From Holosporales bacterium (GTDB taxonomy: Bacteria > Pseudomonadota > Alphaproteobacteria > RUG11792): a DNA stretch of 13,984 nucleotides. Where the stretch lies: the NCBI GenBank assembly GCA_031262205.1, contig JAISID010000022.1, positions 1-13,984 of the forward strand, in the 5' to 3' direction. The position numbers and the translations under genes are program-made. The notes beneath the pieces were generated by a model, which saw only the letters and a list, made by a program, of their open reading frames with translations, was not told the origin of the DNA and made no database searches. The number at the start of each line of letters is the position of its first letter. The first letter of the stretch is position 1. Below are positions 1 through 7,053 of the stretch, one piece after another.

Positions 1-342
1 TGCGTTCACGACGCTTCCCAAACTATGGATGTTTTACGTTATAAAACTTTATGCGGAGATTTTCCTAAACCAGATTTGATATTCCTGGATATTTATTTAC
101 CTAAAGGAGACGGGTTAAGCATAATGAAAGAAATAAAAAGAGATAAAGAAATGCAAGATATTCCAATTGTTGTGATAACAAATAGCGTAAATTCCGAACT
201 TATGCAATCCGCATATAGAAGCGGAGCGTCGGGATATATCTGTAAATCTTTTGAGTTTGCATCTTTTAAAGAAAACATAATAGACTGCGTAAAATATTGG
301 ACGAGAGCCGTCGCGCTTCCTTCAAAATCTGGGCGATGTTAG
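1..342 (+). CDS. Response regulator receiver protein, CheY/Rcp1-like (5' end outside window)
   Basis: The reading frame is open to the left edge, so the true start lies upstream and the first ATG at 25 is internal. The visible part is a receiver domain. The run FPKPDLIFLDIYLPKGDG carries the phospho-acceptor Asp (codon 88-90). The switch residue Thr follows in IPIVVITNS, and the conserved Lys sits in GYICKS. The C-terminal YWTRAVALP matches the end of the small Rcp1-type receivers that act without an output domain. The Lys is followed by Ser where most receivers have Pro. The acidic pocket expected upstream is not in view. The frame stops soon after the receiver fold, so no DNA-binding or enzymatic output domain exists; signalling by protein contact, as a phosphorelay partner of a histidine kinase, is inferred. 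The kinase is not in this window. The gene ends in TAG. Confidence 0.85.
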   Translation, partial: CVHDASQTMDVLRYKTLCGDFPKPDLIFLDIYLPKGDGLSIMKEIKRDKEMQDIPIVVITNSVNSELMQSAYRSGASGYICKSFEFASFKENIIDCVKYWTRAVALPSKSGRC

Positions 343-494
343 TTTAATTTATTTTTAATGTCGCCTATATTTGTATGCTCTTAATTCAAGATAATTCGGA
401 ACGATTGTTTTTTAGCGCGCGTGTTATTTTGATATGCCCTTATCTTAGAATAACATGGATGTTTTAAATTAACGAAAAATTAACTTTTTGTTTC

Positions 495-500
495 TATAAT
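495..500 (+). promoter_or_regulatory. Candidate -10 element for the 212-residue gene
   Basis: A perfect TATAAT lies 33 bases upstream of the ATG at 534, in an AT-rich stretch. No -35 box at normal spacing is convincing: TTAACG at 469-474 would leave a 20-base spacer. A 7-bp inverted repeat (TGTTATT at 422-428, AATAACA at 449-455) lies just upstream in the same gap. Confidence 0.35.
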
Positions 501-533
501 TTCATGTAAGAGAGCAGAATTAAGCAACTAATA

Positions 534-1172
534 ATGACAGCTTTAAGGCATTATATTAGCGGAACGGACGGTACGACTCCTGGAATCGGCGGTTGTCCTT
601 TCGATATGGATAAATTGCAAAGAGATTATGTCGACGGAGCGATTACGCCCGCAAAAATAATACATCTTGACGGCATAACCTCGGATATTAGTATGGACGT
701 AATGCCTCTCGATGCTTACAACGGGCAGGATGTCCTCGATGTTCTCGCTTGCTCTGGTTTTTTCGAAACGTCTACTTTAAGTTTTAGGATTCCCAATCTG
801 CAAAAACCAGGAGCCGCGCGAGCTTCGGACGTTTGGGTTGCCATCCCCGATAATATCGTGGTGCCTAAATTAGTTCAGAAACTACATCAAGGCGCGGTGG
901 ACAGGATAGTTATTTCTTCGCTAGCTTTTTTGGACGGCGGCGGGGATGCGGATAAGCCGAGAATAGTTCAGGCGATGGAGTATACTTCTTGTTTTATAAA
1001 ATGCGTCGATCCAACAAGTTACGGGTACCTTACGGTATTTTCATTCTCTTTTGTTAAGGTCAAGATTACTCAAGTCGACATCAAGCAGTTTAGCGCGAGC
1101 GGGGCGAATGTTGAAACCGGTCGATACGTTTATGAATTTGACTATAACAACAGCTCGGGTAAGAAAATGTAG
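534..1172 (+). CDS. Uncharacterised 212-residue protein, possibly Hcp/tail-tube-like
   Basis: I do not recognise the family with confidence. The protein has no signal peptide or membrane segment. It is rich in beta-prone stretches, including ISMDVMPLDAY in the first third and a C-terminal run with YGYLTVFSFSFVKVKITQVD and VETGRYVYEFDYN. That last pattern resembles the closing strands of Hcp (type VI secretion tube) and phage tail-tube proteins, and the length is near that of larger Hcp relatives. No type VI or phage gene is seen nearby, so this is only a structural guess. The ATG at 534 is the only ATG start: the same frame has a TAA at 507-509 and no other ATG between. The Shine-Dalgarno sequence is weak. 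Its base composition looks less AT-rich than its flanks. It ends in TAG. Confidence 0.6.
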   Translation: MTALRHYISGTDGTTPGIGGCPFDMDKLQRDYVDGAITPAKIIHLDGITSDISMDVMPLDAYNGQDVLDVLACSGFFETSTLSFRIPNLQKPGAARASDVWVAIPDNIVVPKLVQKLHQGAVDRIVISSLAFLDGGGDADKPRIVQAMEYTSCFIKCVDPTSYGYLTVFSFSFVKVKITQVDIKQFSASGANVETGRYVYEFDYNNSSGKKM

Positions 1173-1347
1173 TTATATTTGCTGGAAATACTTTCTTTTT
1201 GTTTATAAAAACGTTTAGTGGGCTGAAGTTTTTTGTCCTTGAATTATCGGTAACTTTGGCCATCTATATTAGTTAAGAAAAAATGAAGCTGGAGGCGAAG
1301 AAGTCGAGATCATTGCCGATTAGAATTGATCGGCTGCGAATGAGATT

Positions 1348-1375
1348 TTAGGGCAAGGCAATGATTCCCATCTTA
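1348..1375. repeat. Dispersed intergenic motif, copy 1 (interrupted)
   Basis: TTAGGGC, then AATGATTCCC, then TTA. This matches the family consensus TTAGGG-ATGATTCCCTAA with a short insertion between the two halves. Confidence 0.4.
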
Positions 1376-1394
1376 TTTACATTCCCTAGCTACT

Positions 1395-1432
1395 GTATCG
1401 TACAATCGCAATTTGATGATCGCGTACGATAC
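1395..1432. repeat. 9-bp inverted repeat with 20-base loop
   Basis: GTATCGTAC at 1395-1403 is the exact reverse complement of GTACGATAC at 1424-1432. It has no T-tract on either side, so it does not look like a terminator. A regulator-binding site or structured transcript is possible. It lies about 130 bases from the parS site. Confidence 0.4.
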
Positions 1433-1561
1433 GTCTTATCTGTTTTTAGCGAAAAGTGAAAATATCCGCAGACGTCTTTTGATAAGAAGCTATTGCTGAA
1501 GAGTAGTAGGAATATCTCTCTATATATTCACTATCGCTTCCACGTAGCGGATTATATTTTC

Positions 1562-1585
1562 AAAATGTTTCACGTGAAACATTTT
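1562..1585. promoter_or_regulatory. parS: parS, ParB/Spo0J centromere site
   Basis: A perfect 24-bp palindrome whose core TGTTTCACGTGAAACA (1566-1581) matches in every position the bacterial chromosomal parS consensus TGTTnCACGTGAAACA. ParB (Spo0J) binds this site, spreads along DNA and drives segregation with ParA. In characterised genomes parS sites cluster close to the replication origin, which suggests this part of the window is origin-proximal (inference). It sits in non-coding DNA, with a small inverted repeat TTATC-catgc-GATAA at 1590-1604 beside it. The parA and parB genes are not in the window, and I saw no second parS here. Confidence 0.9.
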
Positions 1586-1621
1586 TAAGTTATCCATGCG
1601 ATAAGCGGTTTGGATGATAAA

Positions 1622-1643
1622 GTTAGGGGAACCATCCCCTAAC
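1622..1643. repeat. Dispersed intergenic motif, copy 2 (strong hairpin)
   Basis: GTTAGGGGA (1622-1630) and TCCCCTAAC (1635-1643) form a perfect 9-bp stem with loop ACCA. Its right flank (TAGTAAT, then GATTTTGTAA further on) recurs beside the copy at 13530, so the two are relatives over more than the hairpin. There is no T-tract directly after it. Confidence 0.6.
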
Positions 1644-1949
1644 GTGTAGTAATACTTTTATAAGTAAGATTTTGTAAAATTGATTTCTTTAAACATACTT
1701 ATAATTTCTAGAGATATACTTATTAGATAAATTACTACTTATCTGATATATTTCGGGATGATTTTCTAAAGTTATAATGAAGCTGGTTTCAAAATATCGC
1801 AATTTCAACTTTAAACGGTCTGTCTTGTTGGAAAGCAATTTTTCAGCGAAGTTGGAAGCGTTGATTATTTACATAGGCTCGCGAGTAGCAAAACAGAACT
1901 GCTAGGATAGGAATATATTAAAAGTCAGTAGACTATTTAGTCGAAAACA

Positions 1950-2440
1950 TAATGAACATTAACTACTGTCTGTATTTTAGACTTACTAATCAAAACTTAT
2001 GAACAAACTATCAAAGAATCCAAACAAGAAGTTGGTGAATTTGAATTCGATGAATATTATTTTTGAGAGCGTAGTGTTCGTGGCAAAAGAGGTTGTGGAA
2101 CTGTCTGGGAAACACCTGTGGCTCTTAAAGAGTCTTTGCGAACAGCTGCTTAAAAGAAGAGCTTACGCCTATTATTCAAGACAAAATTTTAGGAGGCTCG
2201 ACCTTGCATACCGATAGCTGGGGAGCTTGTGACGGCTTGGTTCTGAACGGCTACGACCGCTACGGGGTATTCTACGGAGCAAACGAATTCGCACGGGGTA
2301 AGAGCCGTGTAAATAGCATAGAAAATCCTTGAAGTTTTTGCAAAAGGAGGCTTCCAAAGTTTAATACGAGAATTTTGTATTATTCCCAAAGAAATCAGAA
2401 TTTAGATATGATCTCAAAGTTACTAAATTTTGCTAATTAA
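1950..2440 (+). pseudogene. Degenerate ISXO2-like (IS1595 family) transposase
   Basis: Pieced together over several frames, the stretch reads as the ISXO2-like transposase domain. In order: INYCLYFRLTNQNL (from 1958), EVGEFEFDEYYF and SVRGKRGCGT (from about 2028), ANSCLKEELTPIIQDK (from 2138), HTDSWGACDGLVLNGYD, NEFARGKSRVNSIEN, and SFCKRRLPKF, ending at TAA 2438-2440. The family forms are GEFELDESYF, HTDGWxAYDGL, NEFARG and IESFWSFxKRRL. At least four lesions are visible: a frame change near 1997, a TGA at 2064-2066 where Gly is expected, a one-base loss near 2130, and a TGA at 2330-2332 exactly where the conserved Trp stands. The N-terminal part may begin near 1827. Possible decayed ends are 1817-1836 and 2444-2462, which share GTCTT and AAG, but no target duplication was seen. 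The 72-codon open frame at 1999-2217 is only a by-product. Confidence 0.85.
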
Positions 2441-2598
2441 GCCGCCTTTGTAAGACAATTCCGAAATGCTTTCATAATTATGAAACAATGTGTTAAAAGG
2501 GGGCTAAAAGCGACTTTCATGAGGGGGAAATACGAAAAGTTTAAGACAGTTATGATTTCGTAAACTCCCTTCAATTATAATAAAAAGAAAATTTAATT

Positions 2599-3396
2599 TT
2601 ACCTTTTCTTTTTAAATAACCGTTTGCCCAATCCTAAAACTTGCCTAGCTACTCTACGGCTTTCTCGTGCTACTACTCTTTCAACTTCCGCATCATGATC
2701 AGAAGGACAACCGAGCGAATGACAAATTTCATCAGCATATTTTTGTAGCGTCCAAATTATTCCTCTTGTAGACGCCCTATTTTGCAGAACAACTTGTGTT
2801 CCCTTCGCTAAACCTGCAGTTGCGTCTAGTATGGTAAATCGCGCGCCTGGTTCTAACTGCAAACCATTGAGCCACTGCTCCATACTTGGCTCGACGGATA
2901 AAAGAGCGATCTCTACTTTACATGTAAGAGTCGCTATACGTCCATCTGCTAAGGCAACTTGTGGAGGTGTAGAGTTATCTAGATAAGCGAATCTTCCGAT
3001 AACCATAGTAGAGGCGAGCCATGAACACATTCTCTCCACGTGGCAGGCTTGTCCCTCCTTAACGAGGGTTACTCCTGCGGCATGATACCCCTCTGAAACC
3101 ATGCCCGCCCACTCTTGCGCATCGGCTTTTAAAGCGTCAAATGAAAGACCTACATTAAATTTAGGATATTCCCGAGCTATCCGAACAAAATTGTCTTTAT
3201 CTGAGAAAGACTCTATTTCTGTTACTGCTTCTCCCGCCTCATGAAAAGTATATGGACGGCTTAATCTCAAATTAGAGGGAAACGTTACTTGCTCTCCTAG
3301 GCTTAATCCTCTCGTGCCATCAGATGCCGCATTAGATACTGTCGTCAACATAGCGAAACTCGTCATCGCTATCCACAATTTTTGAATAATAAACAT
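2599..3396 (-). CDS. Uncharacterised secreted protein with Sec signal peptide
   Basis: The 265-residue product starts with a classic Sec signal peptide: a Lys at residue 6, a hydrophobic core and a likely signal-peptidase I cut after SNA at about residue 23. The mature part has no second membrane segment. It has four cysteines in two close groups (CHVERMC near residues 118-124; the others in TCKVE near 158 and the ICHSLGC pair near 225-230), so disulfides are plausible after export. The tail is strongly basic, from ESRRVARQV to the end KRLFKKKR. I recognise no family. The start is supported by GGAG eight bases upstream and by a promoter at 3438-3466. It ends in TAA. Its codon use looks less AT-biased than neighbouring housekeeping genes, which may mean later acquisition. 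LepB, encoded in this window, would be the natural processing enzyme. Confidence 0.75.
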   Translation of the reverse strand: MFIIQKLWIAMTSFAMLTTVSNAASDGTRGLSLGEQVTFPSNLRLSRPYTFHEAGEAVTEIESFSDKDNFVRIAREYPKFNVGLSFDALKADAQEWAGMVSEGYHAAGVTLVKEGQACHVERMCSWLASTMVIGRFAYLDNSTPPQVALADGRIATLTCKVEIALLSVEPSMEQWLNGLQLEPGARFTILDATAGLAKGTQVVLQNRASTRGIIWTLQKYADEICHSLGCPSDHDAEVERVVARESRRVARQVLGLGKRLFKKKR

Positions 3397-3437
3397 AACC
3401 TACTCTCCATTCTAAACTGTTTTTAATTGAGAAGAGT

Positions 3438-3466
3438 AATTTACGATAAGATTACTAATTTGTAAA
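3438..3466 (-). promoter_or_regulatory. Sigma-70-type promoter for the secreted protein
   Basis: On the minus strand TTTACA (3461-3466, five of six to TTGACA) is followed after exactly 17 bases by TAAATT (3438-3443, four of six to TATAAT). The gene starts 42 bases downstream. Confidence 0.5.
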
Positions 3467-3627
3467 GCGGTTTCTATTAAAAATCTCTTGACGGCCATAA
3501 GTAATTGGAAAATCTAAAAGACAACTGATTTTCGACGGGGGAACATTCTCTACTATTCTGCAAGCGGCTATACGAGACGGGAGCATGAACCCCAAAAACA
3601 ATACGTCTAATAAAATAAGAGAAAGCA

Positions 3628-3636
3628 TGATATAAT
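3628..3636 (+). promoter_or_regulatory. Extended -10 promoter for rdgB
   Basis: TGATATAAT is a perfect -10 hexamer with a TG extension, 52 bases upstream of the rdgB ATG. The -35 region is poor, as is common for extended -10 promoters. Confidence 0.45.
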
Positions 3637-3687
3637 TGTTGGCAAATCTGCGTTATGTAAAACGTAGGAGAGACGCGCTCAAAAAGT

Positions 3688-4290
3688 ATGAAGTTGAAAT
3701 CAAATATTTTGCTAGGGACGACAAACAACGAGAAAATCGAAGAGTTTCTTAATTCGAGAATACTTGAAAAAGCGCGAGTTTACACGTTAAAAGATTTCTC
3801 TTTTCCAGACGTTGATGAGACGGGAAAAACCCTAAAAGAGAATGCCTTATTGAAAGCCAGGTATTATTTTCAGCAAAGCGGCATGCCCACGATTTCAGAC
3901 GATTCAGGGTTTTTTGTAAAGGCTTTAAACGGATTCCCAGGAATTTACGCCGCTAGAATTGCTCCTGATAAAAATTTTGAAAAGGCCAAGGAATCAATAG
4001 CCGAGAGGCTAAAAGGTATTTCCGATAAAAGCATGACGTTATCGACGGCGTTGGCCTATGTTGACGATAAAGAATCTATCGTTATTCAAAACGACGTTTC
4101 AGGCGTTTACTCCTACAAAACCTTTCCCAGCAAGCCAGACCCGTTCGGTTACCGCGACGCTTTCTTGCCAAATGGCTCAAGCAAAACGATAGCCGATATG
4201 ACTCCTCGGGAAAAGATTATTTTTTCGCCTAGAAGCAGAGCGTTGACAGAGTTATTCGATCGATTAAATCTCAATAAACTAGGCGCTTAA
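3688..4290 (+). CDS. rdgB: RdgB/HAM1-type non-canonical purine NTP pyrophosphatase
   Basis: This cytosolic house-cleaning enzyme hydrolyses dITP, ITP and XTP to the monophosphates so they are not built into DNA or RNA. The 200-residue length is normal. Motifs in order: TTNNEK near the N-terminus (phosphate-binding Lys16), TGKTLKENALLKA (45-57), the catalytic metal site SDDSGFFVKALNGFPG (70-85, Asp71/Asp72), and PFGYRDAFLP (152-161), MTPREK and SPRSRAL at the end. Two positions differ from the usual base-recognition motifs: FGYDP is FGYRD, and SHR is SPR. The fold is clear but specificity may be altered. A GGAG lies about 17 bases upstream of the ATG, rather far; no other ATG, GTG or TTG start is available. 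The stop overlaps that of the converging lgt. Confidence 0.9.
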   Translation: MKLKSNILLGTTNNEKIEEFLNSRILEKARVYTLKDFSFPDVDETGKTLKENALLKARYYFQQSGMPTISDDSGFFVKALNGFPGIYAARIAPDKNFEKAKESIAERLKGISDKSMTLSTALAYVDDKESIVIQNDVSGVYSYKTFPSKPDPFGYRDAFLPNGSSKTIADMTPREKIIFSPRSRALTELFDRLNLNKLGA

Positions 4291-5099
4291 GATTTTAAAT
4301 TTCTGCAACTTGGCGGTAAAAACGCAGAGATAAAAACCCCAAAAAGAAACATAGCGATAGACAATACTTGACCGGCCGATAACGTTATGGAATTGAAATA
4401 CGTATGCGTTTCAGTTTCCTTGAAAAATTCTATAATAAACCTGGAAGACGAGTACACTATGCAAAATACCGACGTAAGGATTCCCGTTCCAAACGTCAAG
4501 ATTCCTTTGATTCTGAAAATAATAAACAATATCCAGAAGTTTAAGAACCCTTCGAAAAAAGATTCGAAAAGTTGCGTCGGGTATCGCGGCATATTGTCCA
4601 CAAGCGAAAATATCACGGCGCAGTCGATAGTCGCGATTTTGCCGTACAACTCTTGATTAGCAAAATTTGCCAGTCTTCCTATGCCGACTCCCAATGCCCC
4701 CGCTAGGCATAGAATGTCTGTAAACAGCCTCCATGAAAGGTTTCTTTTTTTAACGAAGGCGTAGACGTATAACCCGATCCCAATAGCCGCTCCGTGAAAG
4801 GATAATCCGCCTCGTCTTATCATTATTATTTCAAGCGGATTTTTTAAATAATACTCAATGTCGAAGAACAAAACATGTCCTAAGCGAGCGCCTATGATTG
4901 TCGATACAATCGCCCAAAACATGAACCCGTCGAATTCTTCCTTAGACAAAACCGACGCGCCGTTGTTCCGAAGTTTCCTTAAAATGTACGTAGCCGTCGC
5001 CCAAGAAACAAATAAAGCGAATGCGTAAATAATTCCATACCAGTAAACGTCTAACGACAATATGGAAAAAGCAATGGGGGACGCTGACCAAACAAACAT
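4287..5099 (-). CDS. lgt: Prolipoprotein diacylglyceryl transferase Lgt
   Basis: Lgt moves diacylglycerol from phosphatidylglycerol to the lipobox Cys of prelipoproteins, the first step of lipoprotein maturation at the inner membrane. The 270-residue product is strongly hydrophobic with about seven membrane spans. Visible signatures are GGLSFHGAAIG (His102), the family signature GRLANFANQELYG (141-153; Arg142, Asn145, Glu150), PRYPTQLFES (171-180) and the late Arg220 in SSRFIIEFFKE. Tyr stands where many relatives have PRHPSQ. The ATG has no clear Shine-Dalgarno sequence. The gene stands alone and converges on rdgB, the two stop codons sharing the bases TTAA at 4287-4290. An RpiB-like predicted lipoprotein at 11796 would be one substrate. 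Confidence 0.95.
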   Translation of the reverse strand: MFVWSASPIAFSILSLDVYWYGIIYAFALFVSWATATYILRKLRNNGASVLSKEEFDGFMFWAIVSTIIGARLGHVLFFDIEYYLKNPLEIIMIRRGGLSFHGAAIGIGLYVYAFVKKRNLSWRLFTDILCLAGALGVGIGRLANFANQELYGKIATIDCAVIFSLVDNMPRYPTQLFESFFEGFLNFWILFIIFRIKGILTFGTGILTSVFCIVYSSSRFIIEFFKETETHTYFNSITLSAGQVLSIAMFLFGVFISAFLPPSCRNLKS

Positions 5100-5505
5100 T
5101 TTTATTAGTCTATAAATCTTCGGGATATTTCGCTAAGTTTATCACATAAATAGACTTCTCTTGAGAGAGAAAAGTTTTCAGAATCATATTCTTAATATGT
5201 ATCTCTTTGCGGGCATTGACTAGGTTATAGAAAACGTTTCGCTTTTTAATAGTTACTTATAAGGGTATTGTTGGCTACCCTGAATTTACTTAATGTATTC
5301 AAGGATTTCAATTAAGTTTGGGAATCATTCCTTAATGTCCTAAATATCTCGCTTGCAGCCAGACAATTTTAATCTGCGACGGTTTTGAGTGTTTATTTCA
5401 GTTGTGTTTTTTATATACAACTCACACTTATAAGGTATTAGGGAATGATTCCCTCAAGTTTTGTATGTTTCTTGAGATGGTTTCGCTGATTGGGTTTATG
5501 ATAGT
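5100..5505. other. Gene-free gap holding one inverted-repeat element
   Basis: No coding region is visible. Apart from the element at 5313-5458, there is a stem-loop AGGGTA/TACCCT (5262-5281, 8-base loop), and inside the element AGTTGT/ACAACT (5400-5422). No convincing terminator serves the minus-strand operon that ends at 5506. Confidence 0.5.
5313..5458. repeat. MITE-like element with inverted ends (dispersed motif pair)
   Basis: The left end has GGGAATCATTCC then TTAAT (5320-5336). The right end has TTAGGGAATGATTCCC (5438-5453), whose reverse complement is GGGAATCATTCCCTAA. The two ends are thus inverted copies bounding about 145 bases. The right copy is itself a near-perfect palindrome, AGGGAAT-G-ATTCCCT (5440-5454). 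The interior carries ATCTCGCTTGCAG (5346-5358), the reverse complement of which recurs with one change in the element at 8530-8651. There is no coding capacity, so it would be non-autonomous if mobile. Confidence 0.55.
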
Positions 5506-6262
5506 TTAGTTACTTGTTGGCCTTAAGGCGGAAACATTTTGGGAAGAGTCTTTTTTGCGATATTCTTCTTCGTAATATTTCAGGAGAAACAATCCTACCG
5601 TGGCGACGGAGTTTACTATTAGCATTGCGTCTCTCGGTTCTTTGATTATTAAGTCTCCCGCATGAGCGTTAGTGTTGTTGCTTCTGATAGACTCAATAGC
5701 TTGCACAATTCTTAAAAATCCCGAGCCTATATTTCTTATGTTTTTATTTAATTCTTTGTCGGGGTAGAAGTCGAATTTTTTCAGAACGTATTTAGTTAAC
5801 TTGCAGAGCGTATCGTTTTTGTTTTTTTCATAGTCCGCAAAATCTTCTCTTTTGCGAATTTCTCTTAATACGCTCCAATGCCGAGTTAGCTTCAATTATT
5901 GCCGTAGCAGGTTCGGAATATATTTTCTTGCAAGCTCCTTCAAAAGCAATTCCGATATCTTCGTATCGTTCGGATAAGAAGTTTTTTATTTCTACGACGG
6001 TATAAGTTAAACCCGGTACCTCAATTCCAAGATCGACTGCAGTTTTGAATAAATGCTCATTATCTACCATATCTAGTGCTTTTTGGGCACAAGGCCAGAC
6101 ATATTCTGGTTGGAAAATCGGTATACGATAATCAAATGTACACCCTGTAGCAAATCCTACATAACGTGCGATTTTATCTATATCGTTGCCATATTTTTCA
6201 CGAATAGCTTTGATGATCTTATCTATCAATTCTATTCTGAAAGAAGGGGGTAATTCATTCAT
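5506..6262 (-). pseudogene. Abortive-infection (Abi C-terminal domain) family gene, frameshifted
   Basis: Two overlapping minus-strand frames make one gene. The upstream part (from ATG 6262) ends its homology at SEPATAIIEANSALE, the entry to the Abi C-terminal domain. The continuation VLREIRKREDF lies in the next frame from 5871, followed by NIGSGFLRIVQAIESIR, NTNAHAG and AMLIVNSVATVGLFLLKYY. This is the usual order DPxxAIxxARxLLESV, then LRNxxGDAHG, then the A-rich helix. One surplus base is left at 5872; the expected GAGAGC reads GAGC, so loss of one AG unit in a GAGAG run explains it and would restore ALE-SVL and a product of about 252 residues. Read as it stands, translation ends at a TGA soon after. 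Such domains are linked to phage defence in Lactococcus Abi systems; the function here is unproven. It follows fabG by 28 bases with AAGGA four bases before its ATG. A sequencing error or programmed shift is possible. Confidence 0.75.
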
Positions 6263-6290
6263 ATTATCCTTACTGTATACAAGCTGCGTT

Positions 6291-7043
6291 TTAGACCGTT
6301 AACATTCCGCCGTTGACGTGAATCGTTTGGCCTGTTATATAGGAAGATTCTTTCGAGGCTAGGAAACAGCAAGCGTACGCGACGTCCATCGGTTCGGCCA
6401 TTTCCCCAAGAGGTATTTTGTTTAGAAAAGCCTGTTTTGCTTGTTCGCTCAGCTTATCAATCATCGGGGTTTTCACCGCTCCAGGGGCTATGCAATTGAC
6501 GGTTATTCCACGCTTTGCATATTCGAGGGCTATCGCTTTCGACATACCGACAAGCCCCGCTTTGCTCGCACAATAATTAACCTGCCCTACATTACCTGTA
6601 AACCCGACTACTGAAGACATATTGATTATCCTGCCGTACTTTCTTTTAGACATAGACATAACCGCCGCCTTAGACAAAGTAAAAGCGGCCTTGAGGTTAA
6701 CATTCAAAACGTCGCATAGGTCTTCTTCGGTCATTTTCATGAAGAGCTTGTCTTTATCAATCCCCGCATTATTAACTAAAATGTCTATTGCTCCTAATTT
6801 CTCCTCTGCAATTTGGAACAATCTTTTTGTCTCCTCATCGTTCGCTAAATTGCATTGCAATACGACTGCGTCTTTCCCCGTTTGTTTTTTGACCGTGTCG
6901 GCCGTTTCATTTAAAGCATCGATTCTTGTCCCGACTATTGCGATTTCCGCCCCTTGAGCGGCCATGGCTATTGCGATAGCTCTGCCGATTGAGCCGCTCC
7001 CTCCCGTTATTAAGGCTTTATATCCTTCTAATGAAAACAGCAT
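6291..7043 (-). CDS. fabG: 3-oxoacyl-[ACP] reductase FabG
   Basis: FabG reduces beta-ketoacyl-ACP with NADPH, the first reduction in each cycle of type II fatty acid synthesis, in the cytosol. The 250-residue product is a classical short-chain dehydrogenase. It has the nucleotide loop GGSGSIG (14-20), NNAG (91-94), the catalytic Ser144 in MSSVVGFTG, and Tyr157/Lys161 in NYCASK. The ending GQTIHVNGGM is typical of FabG. AGGAG lies seven bases before the ATG and overlaps the stop of fabD, so translation of the two is probably coupled; the gap is ten bases. In many bacteria acpP and fabF come next; here the broken Abi-type gene follows instead. Confidence 0.93.
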   Translation of the reverse strand: MLFSLEGYKALITGGSGSIGRAIAIAMAAQGAEIAIVGTRIDALNETADTVKKQTGKDAVVLQCNLANDEETKRLFQIAEEKLGAIDILVNNAGIDKDKLFMKMTEEDLCDVLNVNLKAAFTLSKAAVMSMSKRKYGRIINMSSVVGFTGNVGQVNYCASKAGLVGMSKAIALEYAKRGITVNCIAPGAVKTPMIDKLSEQAKQAFLNKIPLGEMAEPMDVAYACCFLASKESSYITGQTIHVNGGMLTV

Positions 7044-7053
7044 GATTCTACTC

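Larger units (their letters stand above)
1173..1816. other. Long gene-free stretch with parS, stem-loops and repeat copies
   Basis: No intact coding region is visible on either strand. The stretch contains the parS palindrome at 1562-1585 and two copies of the dispersed motif (1348-1375 and 1622-1643). It also has a 6-bp stem-loop, GCCGAT at 1315-1320 with ATCGGC at 1329-1334, and a longer one at 1395-1432. I could not recognise a decayed gene here. The part after 1650 is very AT-rich. Confidence 0.5.

Noticed and set aside
1590..1604. TTATCCATG next to parS as a DnaA box, hence an origin
   Set aside because: It differs from TTATCCACA at two of nine positions and I found no cluster of boxes. 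parS suggests the origin is near, not that it is here.
1622..1643. Rho-independent terminator
   Set aside because: The 9-bp stem is strong but no T-tract follows on either strand, and no intact gene ends just before it. It belongs to the dispersed motif family.
1999..2217. Open frame of 72 codons that could be called a small protein
   Set aside because: It runs out of frame through the transposase remnant, whose family motifs lie in the other frames. It has no ribosome binding site or recognisable feature.
2064..2332. UGA read as Trp (changed genetic code)
   Set aside because: One TGA in the transposase remnant stands at the Trp position, but the other is at a Gly position, frames are also broken, and intact genes use TGG for Trp with no internal TGA.
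4387..4656. Plus-strand open frame inside lgt
   Set aside because: Antisense to the signature-bearing part of lgt; no independent support.
6622..6957. Plus-strand open frame of 111 codons opposite fabG
   Set aside because: It lies wholly inside fabG on the other strand, and fabG has the full set of catalytic motifs.
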